From Sporobolomyces roseus (lineage: Eukaryota > Basidiomycota > Microbotryomycetes > Sporidiobolales > Sporidiobolaceae), in NCBI GenBank assembly GCA_016617785.1, contig JADILM010000009.1, positions 682,001 through 746,000 of the forward strand: a stretch of 64,000 nucleotides of DNA, given 5' to 3'. The number at the start of each line of letters is the position of its first letter. The first letter of the stretch is position 1. Below the pieces are notes generated by a model. That model was given only the letters and a program-made list of their open reading frames with translations, searched no databases and had not been told where the DNA came from. A program made the position numbers and the translations under genes. This document shows positions 21,731 through 33,600 of this stretch, in pieces.

Positions 21731-24208
21731 TTACTTTGCAAACTCCTCCCAAAAACCGAGAGTAGCATTGTTCTTCGCTCTCATCTCCTGAGAGATGCCC
21801 AGAGAGCTAGCAACGAAATCGTAGACTTCGAGATTTGAGAATGCTTTGATCGTCGGTTCTCTTTTGAGGGAAGTGGTGAAAGGTCCGGTGGAAATGAAAA
21901 TTGATCTCATTGAAGGCGAAGAGGTGGGATCATAGCCATTTGCGCTGTGGTCGATCATCGAGGAGTTAGCATTTGCTCGCCAGGGGAGGAGCTGAAGAAT
22001 CGAGTTCCGACTCACGCTTTCTCCTCGAGTTTGCCTTCGTTCTTCTCCATCTCTTCTTTCGTAGAGAACACCCAACCCTCCTTGGCAACCAACCAAACAG
22101 AAGCAATGCGCTGTGAATGGCACAATCTCTATCCATCAGTCGATGAAATCGATAGATGGTGTGAGACGAGCCAACTCACCTCGTTCTCAACGAAATGCCA
22201 TGATTCAGGCATTTCTTCTCGAGTGTATAGACTGAAACCGCTATTAGCTTCCTCTGATGCCGTACGAAGCGTCGAAAGAATCGAGGAAGTGTCGAAAGTA
22301 GAGGCGAAACGTAGTCCAACGAGAGTTGATGAACCTGTGAATGAATCCGATCAAGATCAGTATGACGAGCTCTGACTGATGCCTTTAACTCGAAGACTCG
22401 CCATCTTGATGTTCGATCTCGTTGAACGCATCGCCGAGGAGTTGATCCAAATAAACAATTCGATTCAAACTCGTGTCTGTACGCCCAAAGAGTCGACACA
22501 GTCAGACATTTCGACCGCCGACTGAAAAAAAGAGCTCGAACGTACCTGTGAGTCCCGCATCTCCCACTACGACAATCTCTGTGATCCCTTCTGCACCTCT
22601 CTCCCTCAGTCCCTCCCTCAACCCTCCCAAAAATTCATCAACCCTCCCAACCCCCTTCTCAACCCCATCCACCTTCCCATCGTCCGTCAATCCACTCCCT
22701 CCCTTCCGAGCGTCCCTCGCAACATCCTCCAAATTGATCAAGATGAGTTCGGGTCGTTTCTTGAGTGGGAGGTCTAGGAACGATAGAAGTTTTTCAAGGG
22801 TTTTCGGGGGACGAGTGTGAAGGGTAGGTGGGTACCAGTAGGTTGGACGAGAGGGGGAAGTCGAGAGTCGAGGTGGGATCGAGGGGTGGTGTAAGGTCGC
22901 TACGAGGTGGTTGGAGCGAAGTGCCGTTTCATAGATCTATGAAAAAATGCATCAATGAGCGAGGCGTTAGTCGGTGAACGAGAATGGGGAGGAGGCGAAG
23001 AGGGAGACTTACGGGTTCGCCGAGTGGGAATGAAGTGTCCCAGCTTGACGAGGAAAGGGAATCGAATGATTTGTCTAACGAGGGAGAATAGAATTTGTTC
23101 GAGACGATACCGTGAGTCGAGGGATAGAGACCCGTTCTGAAGGGAGCGATGGCATATGTCAGTATGTGCGAGGAGTGAGGAATAGTATGAAGAAACGAAC
23201 AGGATCGACCATTGATTAGGTGCTGAAAGTGAAGGGAAAACTGGGTCGAGGTATTCGGCGCGCTGTAAGGGACGGATGAGTCGAACAGTCAGTGACAGAG
23301 CCAAGAGCATTCGAGGGAAGTCCGACTCACGGCACCTTGGCGAGCCATCTCGAGCAAATTCGGGGTGAGTTCTTCAGAAAGATAATCAGGTCTGCGAACG
23401 GGACAACCCGAACAGTCAGTTTCAAAATAGTCTGACTGTGGAAGATCGAACTACTCACCTCATTCCCTCGAGAGTAACCAACACCACCGTCCTCTTCCAC
23501 CAAGACGTCCCATTCCACATCATCCCTTGCTCACCTTTGAACCCTTTCTCGTACTCCTTATTCCCCGCATCACCCCCCGCCCACTCAGGTTTCCAACCCT
23601 TCTCATCCCAACTCTCTCCGACTCTCGCAAAAGGTACGTCCCCAAACGTCGCGTCTTCTGGTAGAGGATTCGGGGAGAGTTGACCTAATGATGGATCGAA
23701 CAAACCTATTGAGAGGGGTGCGCCCGAGTAGAAAGTCGAAGAATCTGGGAGGGAAGGGAGGGAAGGGAGGGAAGGGAGAGTACGAGAAGGGTGGAAGAAT
23801 AGCATGAGTGAGACGAGGATGGAGAGGGAGAAGATTGAGAGGAATACAGTTCGTGGTCGTAGCTATATGAAATCAATTCGAGTCTTGTTAGCTCTACGCG
23901 TTGATCACGAGTGTGAGAGTATGGAGATTCACTGGTAGCTTGTCCATCCAAGTTCTTTGTCGTTCCTCGTCTCGTTGATTGAGAGGTTGCAAGTATTCCT
24001 CTACATCTCCCTCATCTTGCTCTTCCTCTGTAGTTTCTGCTAGTAACCCTTTCCTATCCTTCTCTTGCTCCTTTTCTGTATCTGTCGATTCGCTGTGGTG
24101 TTGTACTTGATGAGTTGTTGAGGCGGTACGTGAAGAGGCGTTTATTCTTGATTCGTAAAGAGGGAGTCCGACTGATGAGTGCGAAGGTAATGCCGTGTAG
24201 CTTGACAT
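21731..24208 (-). CDS. ENPP-like type II membrane protein, probable pseudoenzyme
   Basis: A multi-exon gene from ATG at 24208; first exon 24208-23933, second 23862-23459. An acidic cytosolic head precedes one transmembrane helix (VFLSIFSLSILVSLMLFF). Then come three LPS repeats and a nucleotide pyrophosphatase/phosphodiesterase fold: VVLVTLEGMRPDYL, FPSLSAPNQWSIL joined by splicing to TGLYPSTHGIVSN, LILINLEDVARD, IVVVGDAGLT, and the C-terminal ANGYDPTSSPSMRSIFI. Active relatives cleave nucleotide phosphodiesters with two zinc ions. Here the nucleophile position is Ser instead of Thr, DHG has become DAG, the DxxGH site reads DVARD, and HGYDN reads NGYDP, so three zinc-binding histidines appear lost. 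Catalysis is therefore doubtful. Exon borders in the middle (22.7-23.3 kb) were read by eye. Confidence 0.8.
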
Positions 24209-24741
24209 GATCTATCGTCGCATACGAGTGAGGTGGAGTGGAGTGAAAATCACTCCTCGAGGAGATTCCGACCACGGTCTCATCAGTTTCGCGATATTCT
24301 CAGTTCTTCTCGCTCCTTCCACTTCCCTTCTACGACGACGTTTCATTCCAAAGCTCTCGACGAGGCAAGCGTATCAATCACCAGCGTTTATTTGAGAATA
24401 TCTGTCTATTTCCGATCACTGACTTTGCTTACCACTATCGTACTGCCTAAATTAGTGCCCACAAGCCGACTACAGTAGCTAGCTACAGTAGCTGAGCGAC
24501 TTTTAGCAAATTCACGCTGATTCAACCCAAAAAACTCCGCCGTGCCTCCGATTTCCGATCAAGACCCGTCGAATCTTCATCTCTCACTCCGCTTCACTCT
24601 CTTCCTTCTACCTTCCTCACTAGTACTCGCACAACTCCAATCAATCCTCTCTTCCCAGCTCTAGCCCATCTCGACTGCAACCCTTCGATCCTTCAACTTG
24701 ACTCAACTCCTCAACTCTCACACCTTCAGATCGCCTCAACT
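24209..24741. promoter_or_regulatory. Divergent promoter region ENPP-like / AIF-like
   Basis: The two genes start about 530 bases apart on opposite strands. A short direct repeat, CTACAGTAGCT twice around 24463-24493, is the one visible pattern. CT-rich sequence precedes the + strand start. Confidence 0.4.
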
Positions 24742-26185
24742 ATGGTGACCGCTCCAGATGCCTACAAGAATGTCCTAATCGTAGGGCTCGGATTATCTGG
24801 TACACACGCTCTCGAATCCCTCCACAAAACTCTTCCCACTTCACATCGAATCATCGCAATCTCGCCTATTCCAGGTTATTGGCCTGTCGCTGCTTTGAGA
24901 GCTTCTGTCGTACCCGTGCGTTAAGAATCCTCTAACGAATGAAAACGGGAGCTGATCGAATATTGTTCGAGTTCGCAGGGTTATGAGAAGAACACGGTTG
25001 CTTCATTGGATCACTTGTTGCCGGCTGATTCGAGACACAATATCCTTCAAGGTTACTCTATCGAGTCACTGAATGAGCGATCGGTAGTGTTAGATAAGGA
25101 GCATGAAGAGTTTGGGAAAGAAATCCAATTCGATTATTGTGTTCTCGCAACTGTACGTTTTCTCCTCACTTGCCGTATCTGTTTCACGCGCGAGGCTGAT
25201 GCTATAGATTGAAGAGAACGTAGGGCTCTTCATATCCTTTCCCGTGTCGACCCCCTCCAGGTTCAACCGCTGAATCAATCGAACAACTCTACAAATCCCT
25301 CCAATCCCAAATTGCCTCCTCCTCTTCCGTCCTGATCCTAGGTGGTGGTCCAGTCGGTATCGAAATCGCCGGAGAAATCGCCGAGTACTACAACGGATCC
25401 TCGACAGATCGGAAAAGGAAGGAAGTGACTTTGGTACATGGTGGAGAGAGGTTCATTCAGGAAGAAGGGTACAAACCTAAACTTGGAGAGAGCTTGAAAA
25501 GTCAATTGGAGAAGTTGGGAGTCAAGGTCGTGTTCAATGAGAAAGTGGACGCTGGTGAGAGGGAGACGGGGAGTTTGAAGGAGAACGAGAGGGAATTCAA
25601 GTTCAAGAATGGAGAGACTATCAAAGGTGAGCTAGCTCTCCTTTTTCTCAGCTTCATCAAGCGAGCTGACTCTCTCTCTCTCGGTTTGACGACATAGCCG
25701 ACTTCCTTTTTCTAGCATTCGGCAATTCACCGAACACGAAATTCCTTCCCTCTTCCTACCTAGATGCCGACTCGAAGCGTGTCAACGTCCACCCTTCCTT
25801 CCTCACCCAATCCAATCCACACGTCTTCGCAATCGGTGATATCACCTCCATCCCCGAATCGAAACTTTACGCGAACGCGAAGAACCACGGAGGAATCGTT
25901 GCTCAGAACATCGTCAGCCTCATCAAGGGTAAAGATGCGACGTCGTTGAAGGAGTACAAACCTGGAGCTGCTATGATGGCGGTATCGGTTGGTAGCGGAG
26001 GAGCTGGACAAGCGTTCGGGTTCCATTTGGGCGTGAGTGACAGTTTTTCCAACTCTCATGGATCTCGACGGTCTCAGGACGCTGACCTCGGTTTCTGTTT
26101 GGGTGTACAGTCCTGGATGCTCTGGCTGGCAAAGTCAAGAACCCTCTTTGTGCCTCAATTCAAACAGCTCTATCAAGTAGCGTAG
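24742..26185 (+). CDS. AIF/FSP1-like FAD- and NAD(P)H-dependent oxidoreductase
   Basis: Five exons, 24742-24915, 24979-25152, 25224-25626, 25698-26032 and 26111-26185, join in frame to about 386 residues. The N-terminal FAD-binding Rossmann motif is VLIVGLGLSGTHALESL. A second, NAD(P)H-binding, motif is VLILGGGPVGIEIAGEIAE. The FDYCVLATGSSYPFP block is created by splicing and is typical of the AMID/FSP1 branch. The second flavin motif is PHVFAIGDITSI. Family members reduce quinones or similar acceptors; in mammals FSP1 acts on ubiquinone at membranes. No cleavable signal or transmembrane helix is seen, and the C-terminal WMLWLAKSR segment could be a membrane-contact helix. Substrate is inferred only to class level. 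Confidence 0.88.
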
Positions 26186-26897
26186 AACAGTTTTCATCGT
26201 TTTCCTTTGTTGTCGTCGTTTGATTCCCATATGATCCTCTATTCGAGCTACTAATATATCTCAGCTCATATCATCGCAATGCATAGACTAGATCTATCCG
26301 ATGAACCGCTGCAGTACTACTACGCGAGACGACCCTCAAGTTCTTCTATTCCCGAACTCAGTGAAAAGGAACAAGTCAATTGGTATCACCAATGGCAGTA
26401 TGACATTTTTACTGGCAGGACCGACACGATATACCTAAAACTTCTCTCTCGAGGTAGTTGGAACTCGACTAACAGTCTTCTTGAGTCGAAGACCCCCTCA
26501 AGACTCAAAGCTCCAATATCATGCTTCATCACTTTTCTAAGCTCTTGCACACCTTACGTGTAGACTTTGTGGAGATCGTCCGAACTTTGACTCTCGTACC
26601 TTCCATAACGAGGTATTAGAATCATGCGAAATCACGTTTTGAGCAAGTGTCGGCAAAAAAAAAAAGTTGAGATCTGCATGGCTTCGCTTCAGCCTGTGCT
26701 TGAACTCGAGAGATGGATGCGGAGAACGGATAGTAGCGAGGTCATGCCAGGATTTTTTTGGACCGACTCGGAGGACTCTTTCCTTCAACTTCTTGTGGCT
26801 GTCACACCTCTCTTGCTCTGTCTTCCTACCTCTCCTCATCGGATACAAAAGACCCGTCGTGCACCCGTATTCGCCCCTCCAACCCTCACAATCGATC
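26186..26897. promoter_or_regulatory. Upstream region of SLFSW family member 3
   Basis: An open frame at 26279-26563 shows no motif. A run of about eleven A occurs near 26655. The in-frame upstream extension of the next gene is not convincing, so this is treated as promoter and 5' leader. Confidence 0.35.
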
Positions 26898-28049
26898 ATG
26901 AACGCTTCGACCTCGACACTCTCCTCGATTCCTCCTCCTCTTCCTCCGAAAAATCACCGCCGAATCTCCCTAGGATTCTTCACTTCTTCCAAACGTCGTT
27001 CTACCTCGTACTCCTCGTCGCACGTCCCTTCGAACGAACTCCCTCCCTACTCTCGCTGGTCGACAGAATCCGATTCGGAGAAGACCCGAAAACGACCAAC
27101 CTCTCTCTTCTCGTGGAGATCGAAGCGGATGAGCTGCGTGGCAATCGATCGTGTCGAGGTCGACAGCACGAAGTTGAAGGATGGAGGAGGAGACGACAAG
27201 CAGTCATACATCTCGGATCGCAAAGGTCGACGAATTCGAACCGATCTTCCTCCTCTACCACGACTCGTGATTGAAGTCGACACTGCTTCATCCTACTCAA
27301 ACATATCAACCTCTCCTATCCCTCGAACGACCTCTCGCAGCTCTTTGTCCTCTCCACCTTCTTTACCCGAATTTCGTCTTTCGACTTTCCAACCTCTCGA
27401 CTTCGATTCCCCCACTTCCTCGACCTCCAACACTCGAGCCATTCGAGCGGAAGAGTATCACGCCACAACCCATCGACTCCCAAAGCGGCTCCTTCCCTCG
27501 AACAATGACTCTCCTACGACGGTTCCTCTCACTCGACGCCTGGAACCGCGTTCCCCTCGGATCGAATCTCGACCTCGTTCAGTCTCATCTCTCGCTCACA
27601 CGTCCTCTTCTCCCGTATCTCGACCTCGCACTCCCGTCACTCCGCCCGCGCTCTCAAGCTCAATGTCTCGCTCAACTTCCTTCACTCTGACCCTTCCAAC
27701 AGTCTCCGAAGTAGTACCGAATCCGTCTCCCTGCCGTCACAAACTCCGACCAATAGTCATCGCACCTCGCAAACCATCCCTCTCTCCCTCTTGCTCTTCC
27801 TCCGCCTATCCTTCTCCCCCTTCGACCCCTCGTTCTGGCTCGCTGTCGTCAAGATCCGCTTCCGTCTCTTCTGTACAAACTCTCGTCGACGCAACGGAAA
27901 CGTCCTTTCAGCGTAAAGGAGAAGAGTTGGAGGAAACGAAGCCTTTCAAGGAGAAAGTCGATTGGAGCGAAGTGGAGAACACGTTGAGGAACTTGTCGGA
28001 AGAACGATTACAGATCTTGCTGCAAGAAGTGAGGCGGGCGAAAGCGTGA
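26898..28049 (+). CDS. Disordered Ser/Pro-rich protein, SLFSW family member 3
   Basis: Single-exon gene of 383 residues starting at MNASTSTLSS; the frame is open further upstream but lacks support. Blocks shared with the protein at 5312-6454, in the same order: RKRPTSLFSWRSKR, LPPLPRLVIEVD, LPEFRLSTFQPLDFD, RSTSFTLTLPTVSEV, LRPIVIAPR, and the C-terminal LSEERLQILLQEVRRAKA preceded by DWSEVENTLR. The rest is Ser/Pro/Arg-rich and probably disordered, with a PPPLPPKNH stretch that could bind SH3 domains. Base usage in the frame is strongly biased to TCG/TCN serine codons, as in the other members. No known domain; function unknown. The shared C-terminal helix suggests a common partner. Confidence 0.85.
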   Translation: MNASTSTLSSIPPPLPPKNHRRISLGFFTSSKRRSTSYSSSHVPSNELPPYSRWSTESDSEKTRKRPTSLFSWRSKRMSCVAIDRVEVDSTKLKDGGGDDKQSYISDRKGRRIRTDLPPLPRLVIEVDTASSYSNISTSPIPRTTSRSSLSSPPSLPEFRLSTFQPLDFDSPTSSTSNTRAIRAEEYHATTHRLPKRLLPSNNDSPTTVPLTRRLEPRSPRIESRPRSVSSLAHTSSSPVSRPRTPVTPPALSSSMSRSTSFTLTLPTVSEVVPNPSPCRHKLRPIVIAPRKPSLSPSCSSSAYPSPPSTPRSGSLSSRSASVSSVQTLVDATETSFQRKGEELEETKPFKEKVDWSEVENTLRNLSEERLQILLQEVRRAKA

Positions 28050-28264
28050 GGAAGGAGTGGAAGTGTTTGTTCTTGCAGCTTGTAGTTGTGAATTGTCTTT
28101 ACCAAAACGCATCGCATTGTTTCTCCCTTGTCGTTTATCTCGCTTACTGCAACTCTTAATATCGGATTCTTCCTTCATCCGTCCATTGTCTGAGATCGCG
28201 ATTGAGTTCCTGGTTGCAGATCCGTTCTCGAGTACTCCCGAGTTATCGTCTGCGATTTCCCTCC

Positions 28265-29521
28265 TCATTCCTCGCCCTCACCTTCCATCCCATTCTCACT
28301 CGGTTTGAACGTTGCGACTCCGACACTAGCGTGATATAGTGCCGTTTGATATCCCTGTACGACTCAGCCAAATCGATCAATTCTCGTTTAGTCAACAACA
28401 TTGCGAAATCGATGAGAAGCGGAAAACGCACAGCAGTGTACCAACTCCACAATGCAGATTCGAGCAGACTCTCTGGTGTTTCTGGATCGAGAGCAGGTTC
28501 GGAACCTGTCAGAGGAGTTATCGGAGGTGGAGCGGGAAAAGTGAGGGGGAGTCGACCTGCTGCCGGGGGTTTCACGGCGAGAGGTTGCGGTGGTTGTGAT
28601 TGAGGCTGCGGTGAGGTGGTACGAGGTTGTGGTATTGGCTGGGTAGGTAGAGCGAATTGAACTGGCGGTTCTCCATTTGCATTTTCGGGTTGAGGTGCGA
28701 ATTCAGGTGACTGGGGTCGATACTCTGGACTCTTCGATCCCGCTTCGTCTCCTTCCTCATCATTATCCTCAACTCTCGTCTTTGAGCCCTTCGCTGTAGG
28801 TACTCGGCCATTCGAGAATCCCGAATAGGCGAGTTTGGCAGCTTTCCTAGCTTTCTTTTGAGATCCCGTCAAACGCTTTCGTTTCTTTGTTGGCTCGGGT
28901 TCTGGATTCGTAGAGTAAGGAGTAGAGATCACGTGTGGTGGGAGGGAGGGAGTGGAGGCTGAGGAAGAAGCGGGTTGAGAGGGAGAAGAAAGTTTCGAGG
29001 TTGATGCGATAGGAGCTGGGTAAGGAGTGGTCGAAGGACCATGCCACCTATGTAGATAGATAGTGAGCTCTAGATCGTGTAGAAGTGAGGGTGCATGGGG
29101 CTTACAAGGGAGCTTTGAGCTGTCGTTGCGAAAGTGAACGAGGAGCATCGGAAGGAGGTAAGAAACGATCTGGATGAGCAGCCTATTGACGGAGAGTTTG
29201 TCAGCTAGTACTCAATCAATATGCACTTGTATAGAGACTCACTTTGAGTTCTACGAGTGCTTCTTCCCAACAATTGACCAAACCCATCGGATCTGAATAA
29301 ACTTCATCTGGTACATCCGACACTGGTGGAGCTGGCTTGCTCTGAGCAGGTTTGTCCCATGAGATCGTAACTCCTGGTCCATAGTCATCCTCATCTGCCT
29401 CTTCCTCGTCTCCCGCTTCAACTTGATCATTGACCCAGTAATCCCCTCCTACTCCTTCTTCAAAGTACTCTTCATCATCATCATCTTCATCGTGAGCTTC
29501 GTAGATTGGTGCTGCCGCCAT
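28265..29521 (-). CDS. SMN1: Survival motor neuron (SMN) homologue
   Basis: Exons 29521-29243, 29182-29106, 29047-28432 and 28354-28265 join in frame to 353 residues. The N-terminal acidic part ends in DPMGLVNCWEEALVELKAAH, resembling the Gemin2-binding helix. A Lys/Arg-rich middle (KKRKRLTGSQKKARKAAK) and a Pro-rich part follow. The C-terminal YG box is formed across the last intron: ALWSWYTAGYQTALYH, matching the W-Y-x-x-G-Y-x-x-x-x-Y pattern that drives SMN oligomerisation. SMN with Gemin2 assembles Sm rings on spliceosomal snRNAs. No Tudor domain is visible, as in the short S. pombe protein. It would be easy to miss because the intron interrupts the YG box. Convergent with the SLFSW member 3 gene, 215 bases apart. 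Confidence 0.82.
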
Positions 29522-30698
29522 ATTGAGTCTTTTGAGTTGGAGTTGTGAAAGGTAGCGGTAAGAAGTCCAATTTCCTCCCTTGGTCTCTAACGGTTCACTC
29601 GCTTTCAGTCTGGTACTTCGTTTTGCAGCTCTGGATCAACTTCGAAACTGTCTCGTGCTCACTCAAGTGTCATTTCTTGCTCAGCGGTGTCGCTCGCTTT
29701 TATTTCGCTCAGAGTTGACTGATTCTACTCTCCATCGGCAAGGCTTGCAATAGGCTTGGGCTCACCATATGAGTGTATCTACACGCACACGTAGTAGGGT
29801 CGGCGAGCTGGACTTATTCGGGCTCGAAACACGCCGGTACTGAGGCAAAACCGGACTCGTCGCTATCTTCACGCCATCTTGCTCAAGCCTAGGTCTTGTG
29901 ACTTACTCCAGATCGACTGCACACGTATGGAGGGTCTTGTTCACTTCTTGACGCTAACTCTGGACGCTTCGCGGCCTTACAGGCTTCGAGATGCTCCGGC
30001 TGGAATGGAGCCTTCTTCTTGAATCGGTCTCTCCAGCATTACAAGTAGACGGACTGCCCCGCAGTTTGGTCAGGGAACGTGGATCGGCTAAAGCCCATCC
30101 CCCAGGTCAGTTTGCCATACGACGACTTCAAGGTCTTCTCTGACTTCGACGTCTTCAGATTTCTGGTTCGACGAAAGGCTCCCTTCTCGCCGACTCCCTT
30201 CTCGCCGACAAAGAAACCCCTCGCGGTTCGCCTCTGTCAAAACACCCTGATCGTTGATGAGCACCTCACGCAGCAATCGCGCTATCAGATCGCTCTACTT
30301 GGAGACCCCTGATCTCGAATCTGAGGAATCGGCGGTTGCGAAGAAAACAGCTCGAATCGTTGAACAAGGCTCGAAACTTTCGCCCAGTTCATGGGGTCAC
30401 AATGTCGGCTCCCTCTACAGGCTCCACTCCTCCCTAGCTGCTCAAAAGGAGGTAGAAAAAAAGGCTTCTCTTCCTCTCCTCCGAGTCCCAAAGCTCGAAG
30501 TGGGGAAAAAAAAGGACTGAAAGCTGAACCGGACTCGGGGCTACAGACAGACCCCACTGAGAGCTCTTTCAAGCTATACAGACTGTCCTTGAGCCAACTC
30601 GAGAGTTGTGAAGAGGTGAAACCCAAATCTTCTCACTCTTCGTCCCTCTTTCTTAAACTCCCCACTCTGCCGCTTTTCACCAACCTTGAAGCTCGTCC
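29522..30698. promoter_or_regulatory. Long divergent spacer SMN / zinc-finger factor
   Basis: About 1.2 kb without a convincing gene. Open frames at 30079-30312 and 30391-30762 have no motif, and the latter overlaps the first coding exon of the zinc-finger gene in another frame. The leader of that gene contains A-runs and CT tracts. Long upstream regions are common for fungal regulators. Confidence 0.4.
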
Positions 30699-33600
30699 AT
30701 GGTTCGATCAGAACCTACATCAGCAGATTTTGATCCTGCGAGACCCTTCGTCTGCTCTGTGAGTCTCCTTCTTGTCCCTCTGGTTGTTTTCTGCTACTCC
30801 CCATCAAAACATCTCCTAACTCTATTCTCACCTCTGTAGGAATGTTCGAGTCGCTATACACGTCAAGTAAGTCCACCTTATCAATCTCAGCTACTCTTTA
30901 TCGCTCCAGGAGAGCTAGGGAAAGAAGAGGGAGGTTTGCCGGGAGGTGCCCCTCTTTATCGGTTCAAGCTGACACCCTCCCTTCCCCTCTGACAGGAGCA
31001 TTTGGATCGTCATATCACTGGTGAGTACAAGCCTGTCCGTTCCTCCCGAGGTTAATCGCTGAAAACCCCTTTCCTCCTTTCGTCCCCACTTCTTTCCCTC
31101 TCTATTTTTCCCCCACTCCTCTCTCTATTTCCTCCCTCCCTCTCTCTCCTCACTCTCTTCAAACTACTCGACCTAAACAGCCAAACACAGAGCAGCGAAA
31201 GATCACATTTGCGATACTTGTGGGAAAGGGTTTGCGAGGAAAGATATTTTAAAACGTCACCAACAAGGTCATGAGAAGCAAGCTGCTCTAGCTGCAGAAG
31301 CTGCGAGGGCAGAAGCTAGTGGGACAGAGTCAACGGTGTCGAGCGCGAAGGGCAAGAAGAGGGCGATCGCTCAGGATCTGCATTTGGAAGATGGAAACGG
31401 ACCTGTGAAAGCTCCTCGAGTCGGAAGAGCTTGCGCTCGTTGTCGTTCAAGCAAGTGAGTCCATGCGCCTCTCTCTACTTGACGTCTTTATTCGACCTCA
31501 GCTGATCTCGTGTGCTCGATTAACAGATTACGTTGTGACGGAGAACTTCCTTGTGCGAGATGTCAAAAAGCTGGAGTCGATTGTACCTTTGATCGACCTT
31601 CAAAGGTTTCCGCTGGAGGTCGTGCACACTCGATTGCCATGTCGGACGACAGTCCAGGAGCATCTTCGGGATCAGGAGATTCGGACGATCGAGTACCAGA
31701 TTACGACGATGATTTTGGTTTACCGATTCTCCCAACTCCACCGACTTCCTACGACAACGGATGGAGACCTCCAACGAATCTCAGCGGCTTCCCTCCTATC
31801 CCTCCGAACTATGGCATTCCTCCTCGTCCGCCCGGTTCTCATCACTCGCTTCCACCGAACAGCTTCCTCGCCGGAGGTGCTGGAGGCGCAAACTACTATC
31901 CACCAACTTCGAACCCATACAACTATCGACCTCCTGGTGCAGCTTACGGTAACGCTTCAATGTTCCCTTCTCTCAACCTCCCTCATCATGTCGGTTCCCC
32001 TCTCAACCCTTTCGCTCAACAACAACATCAGCCTCAACAGTCCCCTCCCGCTTCTGGTCCAGCTCCAGCTCAAAACGCTCACTACGACGATTCCTCCTTT
32101 GGTCGACAAATCGGCGAAACTTCGAGTGATTTCCTCGACTTGATCTCGAGTGGTGCAAACGACGATGCGATCGATTGGTCAGTTCTCGGCGCAGGATTCA
32201 GTGGGCAAGCCTCGGTCAACTTTACTCCTCGGGGTGCATCTCCTGGTACAGCAAACGATCTCGGAGCAGGACTCCTCGCCGCAGCCGCTGCAGCAGCCGC
32301 AAGTCAACCTCTTTCCGACATGCGACACAACGGAACGACGGAGGCGGATCCGACAGCACCTGCCGATGCTTACCCAACTTCCGCTGATGAAGATGGAGGA
32401 GATCAACCTCAAAGTGCTCGAAGACGTCAACATCGAAATTCGATCGTCGAATCCGACAATGCTGCCGTTTCCCTCTTGCAACTCGCATCGGCGAATCACA
32501 CTCCCCGAGTCTCTCCTGAACCTGAAACTGCCCCTTCCTCCTCAAACCACGATCACAAACCCACCTCTTCTTCTCGCCTTCACCAATCCTACGTCAACCC
32601 AGCAGATCCCGATCATGATATCGAAACTCCAGAAACCGCTTCAGGAGAAGAAACCCCTCGACTATCTCATCTCGCTCCTCACACTCCTTCCGATCCTTGG
32701 CCTCTCTCTTATCGACCGACGGAACCCACCGAAGATCCGCTCCCTTCCTCCGCTCGTGGAACTGGTTACGGTTCACGAGCGACTTCTCCTCCAGCTCATC
32801 AAACCCTCGCTTCACCTCTTAACCAAGTCCCACACGTAACCGAGTCAACTCGATACCGAATCCTCTTCAAAGTACGAGAATTAGCCGATCCTTCCCTCTC
32901 CGAACGTTTCGTCCCTCGATTGGAACTCCTCGAATTGTTCGTTCAACTCTACTTTGACAAGTACCATTCGCTGTTCCCACTTCTTCACAAGCCTACTTGG
33001 GATCCGAACACCGCTCCAAGCTTTCTCGTACTCGCCGTTGCGAGTGTAGGAGCGAGGTATGCTTACGAGCGAGTAGTAGGAGCTAGTATGCACGCTCATG
33101 CTCTCTTGGAATGCTCGAGGAAGATGATGCAAGTTATGGTACGTCTCGCATTTCTCGTCAGTAGCGACTGCTTGGGAAACTGACTTCGAGAATTGTGCTC
33201 CGTAGGGCGACCTCGACAATACTCTCATGAGGACAGTCGCGTGGCAGCAGACTCTCTTGATCGTATTGATGACCGGTATGATCAGTGGGAACAAACGAGA
33301 TCTTGAGCGAACGCAAAGTGAGTCCCTCTTTCCTCCCTCTTCTGCCAGTTCGCTTTTGACCTGGATTCTGCTTTGCAGCTTTCTCGAGTATGCCAACGAC
33401 TTTCGCTCGACGACAAGGATGGCTCAACGTTTCGCCGACGTCTGAAGAAGAGATGGCAGAAAGTGGTCTCTCGGTCGAAGAGAAATGGAGGAAATGGAGA
33501 GATCGAGAAGAGATTCGAAGATTGGGATTCGGTGCTATCGTGAGTCTCTTTTGACAAATCAAACTAGCCGAAGCGAGTGCTCACCTCGCAGCGAACGAGA

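Noticed and set aside
24463..24493. CTACAGTAGCT direct repeat as a riboswitch or hairpin
   Set aside because: Too short, and only two copies; recorded as a possible promoter word, not a structured element.
26279..26563. 94-codon open frame after the AIF-like gene
   Set aside because: No upstream promoter-like sequence distinct from its neighbours, no family motif, and Ser-rich composition as in many shadow frames here.
30079..30762. Open frames in the SMN / zinc-finger spacer
   Set aside because: Overlapping frames on both strands without motifs; the right part overlaps the first zinc-finger exon in another frame.
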